From Siphonodentalium dalli (Eukaryota > Mollusca > Scaphopoda > Gadilida > Siphonodentaliidae): DNA of 64,000 nucleotides. Location of the stretch: positions 134,627,587 through 134,691,586 of the forward strand of contig CP136061.1 in assembly GCA_032622095.1 (NCBI GenBank), read 5' to 3'. The position numbers were made by a program, and so were the translations under genes. The notes under the pieces were generated by a model, which saw nothing but the letters and a program-made list of their open reading frames with translations, did not search any database and was not told the origin of the DNA. Shown here one piece after another: positions 12,335 through 23,834 of this stretch. Each line of letters begins with the position of its first letter. Positions within the stretch are counted from its first letter, which is position 1.

Positions 12335-12476
12335 GTATTTAACTAGCGCTAATATAGGCGCTAACTAATGAATAATATTTTATATTATAATTATATTATA
12401 ATTTATATTTATGGCTAATAATATGATCTTGGTGGCGTTACCATTTCTGACTATGGTTTTCTTGTATTACTCATTG
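12335..12476 (-). repeat. Dispersed repeat, longest copy
   Basis: The reverse complement of 12395-12476 matches 37112-37200 almost base for base (AAGAAAACCATAGTCAGAAA, TGGTAACGCCACCAAGATC, then an AT-rich ATTAGCCATAAATATAAAT tail). The adjoining AT-rich part, 12370-12400, is palindromic (TATAATTATATTATAATTTA). Confidence 0.75.
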
Positions 12477-12869
12477 TGTGCGTGTTCCATAAGAAGCAAA
12501 AGCAACACGTATAATAATGTCATCATGATTATACCGGTCTGGTTTCATGAACATTAAGGATATTTACCAAACACCATCCAATTGCCAGTTAATTTTTATT
12601 TAAACGCATTTCGTCATTGACACGTAGGTCCGACAACACCATCACAAACACCAACTAGAATGCACTCAGAGAGATGCCAACGTGCGCAAAAATGTAATGA
12701 ACAATAATTAAAAAAAAAAAATTCACTGTATTTTAATTTATTTATTTAATTTAATGTTAGCAAAAAAAGACAATTACCATTTCTCATTTCATCACAGATA
12801 AAAGGCAAATTACTTTATTAATCATTTAAGTAATTAACACCAATTCCATGTTGCTGAAAGGATGAGACT
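12477..12869. other. AT-rich, no gene seen
   Basis: Contains A- and T-rich tracts (12705-12760). No recognisable feature apart from the edge of the MITE at 12870. Confidence 0.4.
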
Positions 12870-12873
12870 TTAA

Positions 12874-13246
12874 CCCTTTATCCAACAAACCGGCCAAATA
12901 AAGCTTCAACAGCCTAAAATATCTTCGGTCTGTCTCAATAGAACCATACAAATATGGATATCATTGGAACCGGCTCCTTGACCACATTGTGATAGTTACA
13001 GTTATGCCCTGTGCCAATGCATTCTCTTATATATGCGAGTCGACCATAGGTCGCCTCGCATATATAAGAGAATGCATTGGCCTAAAAAAAATCTTTTTTT
13101 TACCATTTTTTCTTACATTCTTTAACAATTTTATAATTTTTAATGTGTTAAGCCAATGCATTCTCTTATATATGCGAGGCGACCTATGGTCGACTCGCAT
13201 ATATAAGAGAATGGATTGGCACAGGGCCCTTCTGTTGGGTAAAGGG
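12874..13246 (+). mobile_element. piggyBac-type MITE, copy 1 (TTAA target duplication)
   Basis: TTAA at 12870-12873 and 13247-13250 flanks an element beginning CCCTTTATCCAACA and ending TGTTGGGTAAAGGG, so the ends are inverted repeats of about 14 bases. TTAA duplication with CCC/GGG ends is the hallmark of piggyBac-superfamily elements. Inside are two complete palindromes of about 70 bases (13013-13083 and 13155-13221) with centres CGACCATAGGTCG and CGACCTATGGTCG, in opposite orientation to each other. The copy at 24116-24497 is nearly identical. No coding capacity; mobilisation in trans is inferred. Confidence 0.93.
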
Positions 13247-13250
13247 TTAA

Positions 13251-14322
13251 TATCGATTCTACGGCCCTGGTAATAAGGCGATGACATTGACGTTTTCGTA
13301 GGCGCATATATATGAAAGGAGCAGAATGTATTCACTCATGCCAGTACCAGACTTGATCATGTATTAAATATTGATAAATGGCAATAAATAGTTCAAGTTT
13401 AATAAGAGTCTCCCAGCCAACAAACGTACTTACTGGTAGTATGCACATGGTCAATCACGTGATTGAAATGGACCGGCAGATAGGTTTCTACTTATGGAAG
13501 AGGTTATTTCCTAGTCGAGAATATCCCTTTTCCCTAAAATGGGCTACCAACATACCTAATCACAACCAAATCCGATGATAACGAGAGGGCGAGTACGGTC
13601 GTCGGATGTTTAACTCATACATTCAACGACTACAACAGTTGAAATCACAAATCTAGAACAAAATATATAACTGTTCACAGAACGTGACGATGATTGGAAA
13701 CCATCTGGGTATATCCTCCCCAGAATTTTTAGTTACATTCTCTGTTATCAATTGAAAGATTTAAATGAAGAAATTTTATACCAATAATTTAAAACCCAAT
13801 TTCTGCCAGAGTAGTCTAATACTATTTGTAATCACCACGAGCTATAATTGACCAATTGGCCACAGTGGAATTATTTCAACACTCTCCTAATGCTGGGAGC
13901 TTCCTAAGGACCACAATGGAAATAAGTCCCTCTTGGGACTTTTTGTGTTATTCTTGATAGCCCTCAGCATTTATCCTCCTATTTTCGATTAGTCTGCCCA
14001 TCTACTCTCCTCTATAACATCACTATCTTTACAGCCTCTCATAAGCCAATTCAAATACCTTCTCATTCAAATTTTCAGCACTGTCAATTTTATTTATCAC
14101 TTTTATTAAATGTATGTATCTGTAATTTTTTAATGTACAATGCTGATTGAATTTATCTAAATAAAAATCAATCAACCAATCAATCATTTTGCAAGAACTA
14201 ATATTAACGTTTGGGCTGAGATGAGTTTTAGGTCATATGTCCATAGCCAGATCCCCAGCCGGCCAGTTATCTCTAACACTGTGTCCTATGTAAGTTGATT
14301 GCTCCCTGCTTGAGTGAATGAC
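13251..14322. other. No gene seen
   Basis: Non-repetitive except for a weak match near 13570-13615 (ACGAGAGGGCGAG, TCGGATGTTTAAC) to the start of the repeat at 52766 and 58704. No exon recognised. Confidence 0.35.
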
Positions 14323-14330
14323 CTGCATAT

Positions 14331-15488
14331 CAGGGTTGGGGTAATTGTAATCAGTAATCGTAATCAAAGTAATCGATTACAAAATTTGGAGTAATCGCCT
14401 GTAATCAGTAATCATGACATTTCTTGATTACAAGTAATCATAATTGTAATCGATTACTTTCAAATGTAACTGTAATCGTGATTACATTTTGATTACTTTT
14501 TGATTACTTTTACTAAAATATCCATATGGATGGCTATTGGATACTCATAGTCTCATACTGTGGAGTGTGCACAGATACAAACAACATATTAGAAAGTTAG
14601 TACAATTTTGTCATGTGTTATGTTAGTGGTACAATGTGTATGTACATTCTGGCAGTGGACACAGATAACAACACACAATTGTTGAATACAACATGAATGG
14701 CAATAAACTTGTGATACAGACAATGAAATGTTCTAATATGAATAAATAGGCTAGCCAACTTCAATTAGGATTAAATTGAATTGGGACTGCTGCAGACAAT
14801 GGCTGTAGAGTCACACTGGTACAATAGGGCTAATTAACTGAACAACGCAGGTGTGATGTACATTGGTAGACCTAATTAGCTGGTTTGTCATTTACTGCAC
14901 TCATGGAGTTAAGCCTCATTTAATCCTCATCAGGATTGCCAACGGATGATCATCAAATAAATGTTATCTTCATTGTGTTGGGTATTGAATCTAACAGAAC
15001 ATTCAAATAATTTATAATTGTTTCTGGTGATATTTTCATAAATATTATGCGTTAGTTTGAATCCATGTATGAAAATAAAAAATATATTAACATAAATAAA
15101 TACACATAAAACATAATGTATTCCCAATAAGTTTGTGCATAACTTCATGATGAGACCTTTCCAATACATGTAAATGTAAAAAGTTTATATGTCTATTGTT
15201 TCAGTCGTTTCTTCTTTCCATGTTGTGCAGTGATGTCTTTATTCAATAAAATTTGATATGTTAATTTGAATTATTTCATTGTTTATTCCTATGCGATCAA
15301 AATGGTTGGAAACTAACAATTGTAATCAGATGTAATCAAAAAGTAATCGATTACATTTACTAAAGTAATTGTAATCGTAATCGATTACATTGGAGAAAAT
15401 GTAATCAGTAATTGTAATCGTAATCATGTAAATCAAAAGTAATTGTAATCGTAATCGATTACATTGACATGTAATCGCCCCAACCCTG
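14331..15488. mobile_element. hAT-type non-autonomous transposon with GATTA-palindrome subtermini
   Basis: Perfect 11-bp terminal inverted repeats CAGGGTTGGGG / CCCCAACCCTG are flanked by a perfect 8-bp target duplication CTGCATAT at 14323-14330 and 15489-15496. An 8-bp duplication plus CAG...CTG ends is diagnostic of the hAT superfamily. About 170 bases inside each end are packed with TAATCGATTACA-like palindromes and TAATC units, in opposite net orientation at the two ends. The middle 800 bases are AT-rich with no transposase frame, so it depends on an autonomous relative. The intact duplication suggests a fairly recent insertion. Confidence 0.95.
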
Positions 15489-15584
15489 CTGCATATCAAC
15501 ATGTGTATTAATTCTTCAAGGTAACAGTGGTTGCAAGTTGGATGCTTACAAATTTCCAGCACAAACCAACATTCTGTTAACTCT

Positions 15585-15735
15585 CTTGAATCTCAGTCAC
15601 ACAAGGACCCTCCATGCCAAATATAAGCTTAATAGGCCCGATGGTTATTGAGAAGAAGTCATTTTAAAAATTACTATGGCACTGGCTTCGCCCCTGTTTG
15701 ACCCGGCAGCCCATTTGAAGAAATCTTAATGTGAG
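15585..15735 (+). repeat. Fragment of the GTCCCTGGC/GGTGAGCTAAAA repeat family
   Basis: Shares CTCAGTCAC, CAAGGACCCTCCATGCCAAA, TATAAGCTTAATAGGCC, GAGAAGAAGTCATT and ACTGGCTTCGCCCCTGTTTG with 19380-19500 and 27830-27950. Confidence 0.7.
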
Positions 15736-16137
15736 TTAAAACAAAGCTGCGATCTGGAGCTGATGTCACCAAGAAAGATCTGGTTAGTGCTACGGACGTT
15801 TCCTGGATGCTATCAAATTTCCCAAGTGGTACCTCAACACTTCCAACTAATGGAAATTGCTAACCTGACAAATCTGAAAAAAATATCCCCCACCAGCTGT
15901 GGTTAGTTTGGGTCTGTAAAACATTTCAAGTATAAATTCACTCATTTGGTCCTGTTTTGAACTTTTATTGTAAAATCCCGTGTCTGTTATTACCTCGAAA
16001 TGGATGATCTTAACATTCAAGCTAATTCATTTCTCAACATGATTTTACATTCTCACTTTGGAAGAAAATAAAATGAAAATTCATATACATTCAGTAAGTT
16101 TATCATCACTATCGTGATATTAGTACTAGCAATGTGC

Positions 16138-16350
16138 CTTAACACTTTCAAGACGGGAGCGGCGCTGGTGCAGCATTAAATATCTCTTATATATATATAT
16201 ATGTAGATCACCAATTGGGAGCCTCTCATATATAAGATAATGCACTGGCTTACAATGTCAAGGTAAATATTGTTATGCCAATGTATTCTCTTATATATGC
16301 GAGGCTCCCTATGGGAGACTCACATATATAAGAGAATACATTGGCACAGG
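16138..16350 (+). repeat. Diverged two-palindrome element related to the piggyBac-type MITE
   Basis: Two palindromes (about 16164-16250 and 16276-16347) share the GCCAATG(T/C)ATTCTCTTATA arms of the 12874 element. Their centres differ: CCAATTGGGAGCC and GGCTCCCTATGGGAG replace the GACC/GGTC centre. The left flank reads TTAACACTTTCAAGACGGG, so a TTAA is present there; the right end has lost its terminus. Confidence 0.75.
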
Positions 16351-16515
16351 GTTTTCGCAAGATTTCAGGAAGCTCCAGTCATGGAAGAGTTAAAGACCAT
16401 TAAAATAAATCCTAGATTATCAACAGAATTGTTGGAAAATCGTGGTGAGAGCTGGGTGACCAGGAGAAATATTATTATGGATATGAGAATTCTACAACCT
16501 CCTTCAAGGCTTCTA

Positions 16516-16650
16516 CAGTAATGCCCAAGTAATCGGCTCCTTAACCACAGCAGAATTATGGGCAATTTTTCAGGATTTAGTCGGAAATATGGCTTGTTGC
16601 CATTCACCGAGAGCTTTCCAATGAATGGCAACAAGCCATATTTCCGATAA
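16516..16650 (+). mobile_element. mariner-type hairpin MITE, copy 1 (right arm truncated)
   Basis: Begins TA-CAGTAATGCCC, then AATCGGCTCCTTAACCACAG, GGATTTAGTCGGAAATATGG and CTTGTTGCCATTCA, then turns back through GAATGGCAACAAGCCATATT and stops. The full form is at 21681-21892. TA flanks and CAG ends suit Tc1/mariner mobilisation. The long minus-strand frame over it (16365-16724) is an artefact of the hairpin. Confidence 0.8.
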
Positions 16651-16659
16651 TCTAACTGC

Positions 16660-17200
16660 ATTCGGAGAACGATTAGATTCTCACCAATGGCATAAACGAT
16701 ATGACTATGACTAGTAGCCTCCACTCAAATCCTTCAAATATTTTCTATTTTTATTTCATATTCGGACAAAAGTCAATGTAACTTACTACAGAGATTTATA
16801 TGATATGACATGATATATTTGTCCCAGGGAGAAGTGATCGGAGATTTCATATTACGGTATGCATATGTCCCAACAGCATATTTAAAGTATATTGACTCAC
16901 TATAATGGTTTTATAAAGGGCTATTGTGTTCATTAATACTTAATGGATCATCAAAAGCTGATGTTGGGGTGTAAATTGAATATCCGCCATTGTTATGTGA
17001 CTTCTCCGAATTTGAAACCTCTGGGCTGGTCCCTGCAATATACCCGTATAAACTGGTCCCTTTTCCCACCACTTTTTTATAACTTTAATCAGTAATTATT
17101 TTGATTGGGTAATTAAGAAATTCACTTTTGTACATATCCATATTTTTGGATATAATTTCGTTTTCTCATGTCAAATTTGATTAGAGAATAAAGCATATAT
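16660..17200. other. No gene seen
   Basis: AT-rich, non-repetitive within the window. Confidence 0.4.
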
Positions 17201-17204
17201 ATAC

Positions 17205-17608
17205 CACTGAATTAAAGCCTGCAGGCCATACCAGTGATGTTTACCCAGCTAGATTGACACCAGTTTATCACGAAAATGCAAGAAAAATCATAGGTCATGT
17301 GTTTACTTTTTAAAATAAAGCCCCAAGTGTACGACAGGGCTATCCCACAGCCAAATTTGATCTGGAAAACCCCAGAACTACAGCAGCTAGTTAAATAAAA
17401 TTCCCGCTCACAAAAATCCATTCCCCCATTAATTCACCAGTTTAAATTATTCAGATATGATGTACAAATCAAATAAACGCGATGTCATCCTTTAATAACG
17501 TGTCGCATGTATCATGTGAAGGTCGTTCTTCAGTTACTTTCACCTTTAGCATTCCACGGTGTACTCGCTCCCCAACTCTGGAACACATTTAGCTCCCTGA
17601 TTCCTATA
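17205..17608 (-). mobile_element. 465-bp TIR element (family A), copy 2, truncated
   Basis: Minus-strand copy of the 7124-7588 family. Its 5' TIR is complete at the right (AGCTCCCTGATTCCTATA, ending near 17608), and it is cut at the left at the GCCTGCAGGC block, losing the last 65 bases or so and the other TIR. Confidence 0.85.
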
Positions 17609-18654
17609 TGATGTAAACATCTATAAAGTTATGTTTTCCCCCATTTAGTCAAACAAGACAGTCAAAGACTGTGGGGTCGCTCACCAGACTGCAAAGACTG
17701 GGACTCTGGAGACCACAACAGTCAGAACTTTTCATAAACACTTTAAAAGAAGTAGATCTAAACAGGATAGGTGGCTAGAGAGACTTCATGTGTGTAGATC
17801 GGTGAATATCTACCTCGAAATTACGAACTGCCCACTACTGATCTGAGCTACATAGACATGGTGGTTCTTTCAAAGAACACTTTTCAAGTTTGCCAATTAT
17901 GTTCTATTGAAGTGGTGGATGTGTTATATGTCCTTATGAAAGATTTGAACAATACATATGATAGATTGTTGTTGTAATTGGGAATAAATGACCTCTAACA
18001 GATCTCCAGAGAATGTTTATAAAAATGTCAGATTTCACTTGACATGTGTAGGCATACCCCACATACAATTAGAGCCAAAGTAAATGCTTCTTATTAATGA
18101 TGCTCTGTCAAGAATTTTAGTAAATATTATTTTTAAAACCAGGGTGGCAGAAGCAGTGATCTTGAGTAAAGAGCCAATAATTTTTTTATTTTTTTTTTGG
18201 AGTTAAGTCTCTGGCCCCGCCCACATTTGACCCAGTGACCTCATTTGAACAAATCTGAACCCCAGTCACCCAAGGATCCTTCATACCAAATATAAACCCA
18301 TTTGGCCTGGTGGTATTTGAGAAGAGATTTAAAAGAATTACTATGGAGGGAAAGAGTTATGGCACTGGCTTCGCAACTATTTGACCCAGTGACTTCATTT
18401 GAACAAATCAGAATATGAGTCGCCTAGGGAACATCCAAAAAAATAAAAGGTTAAATGAAAAAAAAAACATTATTTATTTTTTCATTTTAAATTTGAATTT
18501 TTTCATTCTTTTTGTTTTAAATTGAGCAAAGATTTCAATTTAACAACTTAAAAAAAAAAAGAGTTATGTCCCTGGTATGATTTCATTTGGATAAGTGGTG
18601 GTTAACAAAATAATATGAAACCGCCAAGCCTGAATTTAGTGTGTCTTACATTTG

Positions 18655-18750
18655 CAGAATAAGTTCCCCAAAAGGTGAATTTAATGACACTATTCGGAAA
18701 GGCGGGCCAGCATCACCAATTCATACTCGGTCTGATTAGGCCTCAACGGC
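18655..18750 (+). repeat. Short fold-back repeat (GGTGAATTTA family), diverged copy
   Basis: AATAAGTTCCCCAAAAGGTG, AATTTAATGA, GCGGGCCAGCATCACC and ATTC describe a degraded palindrome. Clearer copies are at 48029-48120 and 50834-50907. Confidence 0.65.
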
Positions 18751-19684
18751 CAATAGAAACCTAGGATTGAAGTTCAACAGTTGAAGTTGGTGATGCACAA
18801 CCATTGAACACCTCAATTATGCATTTTATCGTCTGCAAAGTAGGGGGACATTGAACTGAACAGTGGGAAAAAGTCAAAAAGTAACTAAAACAAATTTGAT
18901 ACTTAGGATAAACATGTCTGCAAGCAGTCTCTCCCCATAGTATCAAGTGTCCCTAGTGATAAATTGGCTTCCTCAATAATACAGCATTCAGCGGTGTGAT
19001 GTTCTCTCTAAAATGCATAGGGCTTGGCAATTAGAGGTGTGAATTATAAAGGGTCATAACTGTTAAAATATACGGGATCAAACCCATATTTGAACTTGAT
19101 CTGCATATAGGTGTCAACAATTCATATACCAAATTTGGTGTTGATCAGATGAAAAATGTTTGATTCATCCTGTCTTGGATGAATTCTATATAAAAACAAG
19201 AGAGGAAAGGGTTAAATAAATGATACAAAAATCCATACAGATGAAGAACGTGCTAAGAAAAATCTAGGTAAGAAATATGAGGCTGTGATGTGTCTAAAAA
19301 AATATTCAAGGTCAAAATGCAAAAATGTTATTTTTTGTTTTTAGAGTTATGTCCCTGGCTCTGCCCCTATTTGACCCAGTGACCCCATTTGAACAAATCT
19401 GAACCCCAGTCACCCAATGTCCCTCCATACCAAATATAAGCTAAATCAGCCCAATATTTGTTGAGAAGAAGTCATTCTAAGAATTACTATGAGTTATGGC
19501 CCTGGTTTCTCAACTAATCAACCTGTTCACCTCATTTGAACAAATCTGAATGTGAGTCATCTGGGGAACATCCACACCAAATATGAACCCATTGGGCCTT
19601 ATAGGTCTGGAAAAGAAGTCGTTCTAAGAATTACTATGAAGGCATAGAGTTGTGACCCTGCTTTCTGAACACAACACGCTCATG

Positions 19685-19990
19685 TCTGCATACAGTCTTA
19701 CACGCACACGCCCAGACGTGAGAATGACATTACACACATACGCTCTTTATAAACTACAATGCGGATAGGAACGCTCTTTAACTATCAACGCTATTAAGCC
19801 CGAAGTGCTGTTTTTTGTAACTGAGAGTGGAGAACGGGTGCTCTGAGCTTCTCCAAAACGCCGCGACGACGATTCCCGTGGGTTTTTACCCTTATGTGGG
19901 AAATTTGAACTCAATCGAGCCAGCCGTTTTAGAGTCTATAGAGGACACATATGCGGAGTTCTCAAAATATATAGTAGAGATTTGGTCTCA
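19685..19990 (+). repeat. Insert in repeat R, related inversely to 43590-43835
   Basis: Between the GCTTTCTGAACAC and GGTTCCAGAGGAGAAG parts of repeat R. It matches the reverse complement of 43590-43835 (GCTCTGAGCTTCTCCAAAAC, GTGGGTTTTTACCCTTA, TTTGAACTCAATCGAGCCAG, CGCTCTTTA). Both copies keep a similar reading frame, GCSELLQNA..TT...VGFYP then LNSIEPAV, but the 43.6-kb copy has an in-frame stop. It may derive from a short coding or exapted segment. Confidence 0.65.
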
Positions 19991-20237
19991 CGGTTCCAGA
20001 GGAGAAGATGTTTAAAGAATTGTTGACGGACGGACGATGGACGGATGGACGGACGAGGAGTGATGACTATAGCTCCACCGGAGACTTCGTCTCATGTGAG
20101 CTAAAAGCGCACAGATGGATTAGAAACGCACATTTGTTATTGAATCGAAGCAGACGACGTATATACGACATAAATACGTCTATTGAGCAATTGAGATTCT
20201 GGCTATCCTGATCAACGTTTTGAGACCCTAGGTACTA

Positions 20238-20373
20238 CAGTAATGCCCTAAATAATCGACTCCTTAACGAGAGCTTTCCAATGAATTGCAACAAGCCATA
20301 TTTCCGACTAAATCCTGAAAAATTACACATAATTCTTCTGTGGTTAACAAGTCGATTATTTAGAGCATTACTG
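20238..20373 (+). mobile_element. mariner-type hairpin MITE, copy 2 (internal deletion)
   Basis: TA at 20236-20237 and 20374-20375; ends CAGTAATGCCCTAAATAATC and its complement GATTATTTAGAGCATTACTG. Most of the left arm after CTCCTTAAC is deleted while the right arm is nearly full length. Confidence 0.88.
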
Positions 20374-20501
20374 TATAATCAAAGGAAACAAGTGAACTTG
20401 ACCAATTCAGCTTCAGTGACAGCTAATCGTGCACACATCATATGAGGTTATATCAGAGTTTCATTAATTTTCAGTTAAAGTGATATATCTGGAATCCAGA
20501 T

Positions 20502-20562
20502 TTGCCCAGATGTACGAATCCAGTATCTAGATTCTGGATCCTGGATTCGTACATCTGGGCAA
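20502..20562. repeat. Perfect 22-bp hairpin
   Basis: The 22 bases at 20502-20523 (starting TTGCCCAGATG, ending GAATCCAG) are exactly reverse-complemented at 20541-20562, with a 17-base loop that itself contains AGATTCTGGAT. Upstream at 20489-20500 is another ATCTGGAATCCAGAT palindrome. No terminator T-run; purpose unknown. Confidence 0.85.
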
Positions 20563-20566
20563 GTTT

Positions 20567-21530
20567 TTCTTTTGCTTACCAGGGGCGAGTGGTCTCTATG
20601 TGCAGTGGAATCAGTCATGTGTGGTGTGGACAAACTAACATGTCATGATATTGCTGTAACAACTGGAAGTGAAGTGAAAACCCAACTAACCAACTTATGG
20701 TTTTCACTTCTGACATACATAACAAGCCTTAGTGTTAGGTCAAGGATATTGTCCTGAACAAAATTTGAAGTGACCTACTTGACTGAGTTGGTGTAGGGCA
20801 ACATGACTGATTTTTTTTCCTCTGATATCTAAGTAATGGTAGATTTAGCTATATGATGAAGAGATAACAATTTGAGATAGCTTTTAAACATCAAGTTCAC
20901 AAGTGTATTCCACAGTCGAAAGTAGAGACCAACATTTGATTGCAACACAGTAAATTCAAACAAGAACAAAAAACCAAAGTGACATAATTATAGTTAAAAT
21001 ATTGCTTATTTGTTAACTTAAGCTTCTGACAAATTCCTGCTATTTTGACCTGCTTGATTTCAGCAAGACCTACCCAATCATAGTTGTTTAGCTAATTGTG
21101 ACCTGAAGCCTTTGGAAAATAAAAATCAGACATAATTCATCAACCTAAATAACAAAATTTCCATTAATTATTAAAATGGCTAAGTTATTGAGGATTATGG
21201 CGGCATGCCCGTGTGCCCAGACAACAACTTCCCTCCTCAAATCATAAGTCAGTGTCAGTAGAGGTCAGGGACAAAATGATTGGTAATTGGGGCTAATGAA
21301 CATCTAGGATTTTATAATGGCATGATAAACGGGTACCAATAAATAAAACAAAACGGTTTACTAGAGTACATATATATTGCAGTTTTCATAAATAAAAACT
21401 CTCATTCCTTGAAGAAACTACAACCAAACTTTTCAGCCAGTCAATTATATTGCATTATATAACACTGTCTTTACTATAAAATACTCATTGACGAGTAGTT
21501 ATCCCTTAGGAAATGTTGAGATAATAAATT
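20567..21530. other. No gene seen
   Basis: About 1 kb of non-repetitive DNA. A 61-residue frame at 20572-20757 has no recognised motif. Confidence 0.35.
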
Positions 21531-21534
21531 AAAC

Positions 21535-21672
21535 AAATGACTCTGTCTGCACTTTCTATTGTCTGTCATCTGCTCATATTTCCTGATCACCCCTCTAGGT
21601 CAATAATAGACCATACCATTGTGTACTTTAAAACTGAATGGGAGAATCATTTAGGAAAGAAAGGGTTAAAAG
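21535..21672 (-). mobile_element. TTAACCC-ended MITE-like repeat (minus)
   Basis: Reverse complement begins TTTTAACCCTTTCTTTCC, then TGATTCTCCCATTCAG and GGTCTATTATTGACC. It is equivalent to 56646-56760 and 46260-46405. It lies directly beside a mariner-type MITE, as does the 46.4-kb copy. Confidence 0.6.
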
Positions 21673-21680
21673 GGAATGTA

Positions 21681-21892
21681 CAGTAATGCCTTAAATAATC
21701 GACTCCTTAACCACAGCAGAATTATTGGTAACTTTTCAGGATTTAGTCGGAAATATGGCTTGTTGCCATTTATCAGAAAGCTCTCAGTGAGAGCTTTCCG
21801 ATGAATGGCAACAAGCCATATTTTTGACTAAATCCTGAAAATTACCCATAATTCTGCTGTGGTTAAGGTGTTGATTATTTAGGGCATTACTG
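21681..21892. mobile_element. mariner-type hairpin MITE, copy 3 (full length)
   Basis: 212-bp near-complete hairpin with TA at 21679-21680 and 21893-21894. Arms of roughly 100 bases run CAGTAATGCCTTAAATAATC, CCACAGCAGAATTATT, GGATTTAGTCGGAAATATGG, CTTGTTGCCATT, then AGAAAGCTCTCAGTGAGAGC at the tip and back. This is the reference copy for the family in the window. Confidence 0.92.
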
Positions 21893-22234
21893 TAAGTGCC
21901 AGCACCGAGCTGTAGGTGAAATTAAAGGCCCCCCAAGGTGAAATTAAAGGCCCGCAAGGCATTCGAAAGATGAATAGAATGTTATTGAAACTTCGCTGAT
22001 AAAATAACAACTTGTGCAAATGATACCTTACCATCACTTAAAAACATATATGTTTCTCGAGGTGTCCAACTTTTACTCATTACGGTGATTGCCAGAACAT
22101 TTAAGCAAAGTGCTACAACTAATGTTTTCTGTTGTTTTTAATACCAAAAAAATAATATATGGTCAATATGTGTTCATGCGAAATAACACAAAAGTCTGTA
22201 AAACAACTACATGCATCAACAAGTACATGAAATG

Positions 22235-23060
22235 AAGGTGTCAATGACACTGAAGCTCAACTTGGATAGGGGCTAATGTCAAATTTTACAGTTAATGGAG
22301 CGATAAGGAATGCAGAAAATGCCAGCGGCCAAGTTTCTTTGTAAAATCATTCAATTTCAATAGGTCCCATCAAGAGGGGATCCCAAACATGCCTGTAAAT
22401 TTTCAAAACATTTTGTGAATAATTGTGGGCTGCATGGTGCGCTGATAGAATCAAATGTTAAATCCAAGATGGTGGCTGGCGGCCATGTTTTTTGAACAGA
22501 ATTCAGAAACAAACGCCTTTGGCGTTGAGCTAAAAATGGTAAGCTCCCAAAGGAGTGTGCCAAAGGATTTAGTCATACAAAGAGTAAAATCCAAGATGGC
22601 TGCTGGTAGACATGTTCGGAAATAAAAATGTCAATGACACTGTAGCTCAACTTGGATGGGTGGATAGTGTCATGAGTTATTGTCAATGGAGCGATCAGGA
22701 ATGCAGAAAGTTGATATATCTAAGTAATACTAGATGTCAACATGAAGAGACATATATACATTGTAAAATCCAAGAAGGCTGCAGGCGGCCATGTATTCCA
22801 ATGAAATTCAAAAAAATTGATAGCGCCCATCCAGTGGTCACCCTGAAGATCAATATGATCAGATGAGGGATGTCGTCTGTAGGGTGTGCCAAGAATTTTT
22901 AATCATACAAAGAGTAAAATCCAAGATGGCCATTGGCGCCCATGTTTTTCAATGAAATTCCGAACAATTTGATGGCTTCCATCCAAAAGGGATGTGGTCT
23001 CTAGGGTGTGCCAAACGATTTAGTCATGCAAAGTGTAAAATCCAAGATGGTTGCTTGTTA
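22235..23060 (+). repeat. CCAAGATGG repeat family (S), diverged tandem units
   Basis: Begins AAGGTGTCAATGACACTGAA-GCTCAACTTGG and contains about five units of 120-150 bases. Each carries ATTTAGTCATACAAAGAGTA, AAATCCAAGATGG, a GGCGGCCATGTTTT block, AATTCAGAA and GGTCACCC. Related arrays lie at 31430-31910, 55385-56420, 60065-60730 and 60883-62130. Internal frames are not conserved between units. Confidence 0.85.
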
Positions 23061-23830
23061 AATTGAGCAAGCAATTTAATCAAATTTTTGTATAAATCCT
23101 TACATCAACCTTTTCATGAGAGCTAAAGTTTCAACAATTCACACTTAATATAGTGATCATGTGAAAAATATTTAGTTATCACATTGTGTCAACAGGATTG
23201 GCGGAAGATGTTAATATTTTTAAGCAAATAAACCAAACGACCCTCACTATGCAGGTTATGGGTGTGTTCTCGTCAACTATGCCAAGAACTACATGTATAA
23301 ACATAATCAATGGAAATATTTGAGTTATCAAATCGGATAGAATAGGGTTAATCTTACCCAAACTAATGAACTGATAAACACAAATTAGTCTATACAAAGC
23401 ATGTCATTGGATTTAGAAACCCATACAATAAGTCAGTCTCAAGAATACCAGCACCATTAATATTACCCTGGAGCCCAAATGCAATTGAGGGAATTTCAAA
23501 ATAAGACATTTCCTCTAATGATTAATATACAATTGGTGATTTATTGAAACCCTTACTGAACCTGGATCAAAGTGAAAGGGATAATATTATATCTGTCTAT
23601 CGCATAATATGTATCTATGGAATGGTTTAATTTTAATCCCAAATCCATGTGGATCACCATCAAACTGGACATATTATAGGAGAATGATCAAATGAAAAGC
23701 ATCAAAACCATATGATGTGTGGAGAGGGTTAATCATTTGCAATGACATCGGGACTGAAGAATGTGTGGATTAATTTTTGTCTAAGATAAGACAACAGTGT
23801 ATGTAGACAACAATGTCTGTAAAACATCCC
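23061..23830. other. No gene seen
   Basis: AT-rich, no recognised feature. Confidence 0.35.
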
Positions 23831-23834
23831 TACA

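Larger units (their letters stand above)
17640..20105 (+). repeat. Composite dispersed repeat R, copy 1
   Basis: Matches 25584-28250 along its length in the same order. It opens with a block around GGGGTCGCTCACCAGACTGC and CTGGAGACCACAACAGTCAG. Next come TCTGGCCCCGCCCACATTTG, the GTCCCCAAAAGGTGAATTTA fold-back remnant, TAAACATGTCTGCAAGC, GGGTCATAACTG, GAAGAACGTGCTAAGAAAAA and a second GTCCCTGGCTCTGCCCC block. It ends in GACGGACGG tracts and CTCATGTGAGCTAAAA. A block at about 19685-19985 has no counterpart in the 25.6-kb copy. No protein is conserved between copies. Confidence 0.85.

Noticed and set aside
16365-16724. 119-residue minus-strand frame
   Set aside because: Half of it lies in the mariner-type hairpin MITE; the apparent protein is the translation of inverted-repeat arms.
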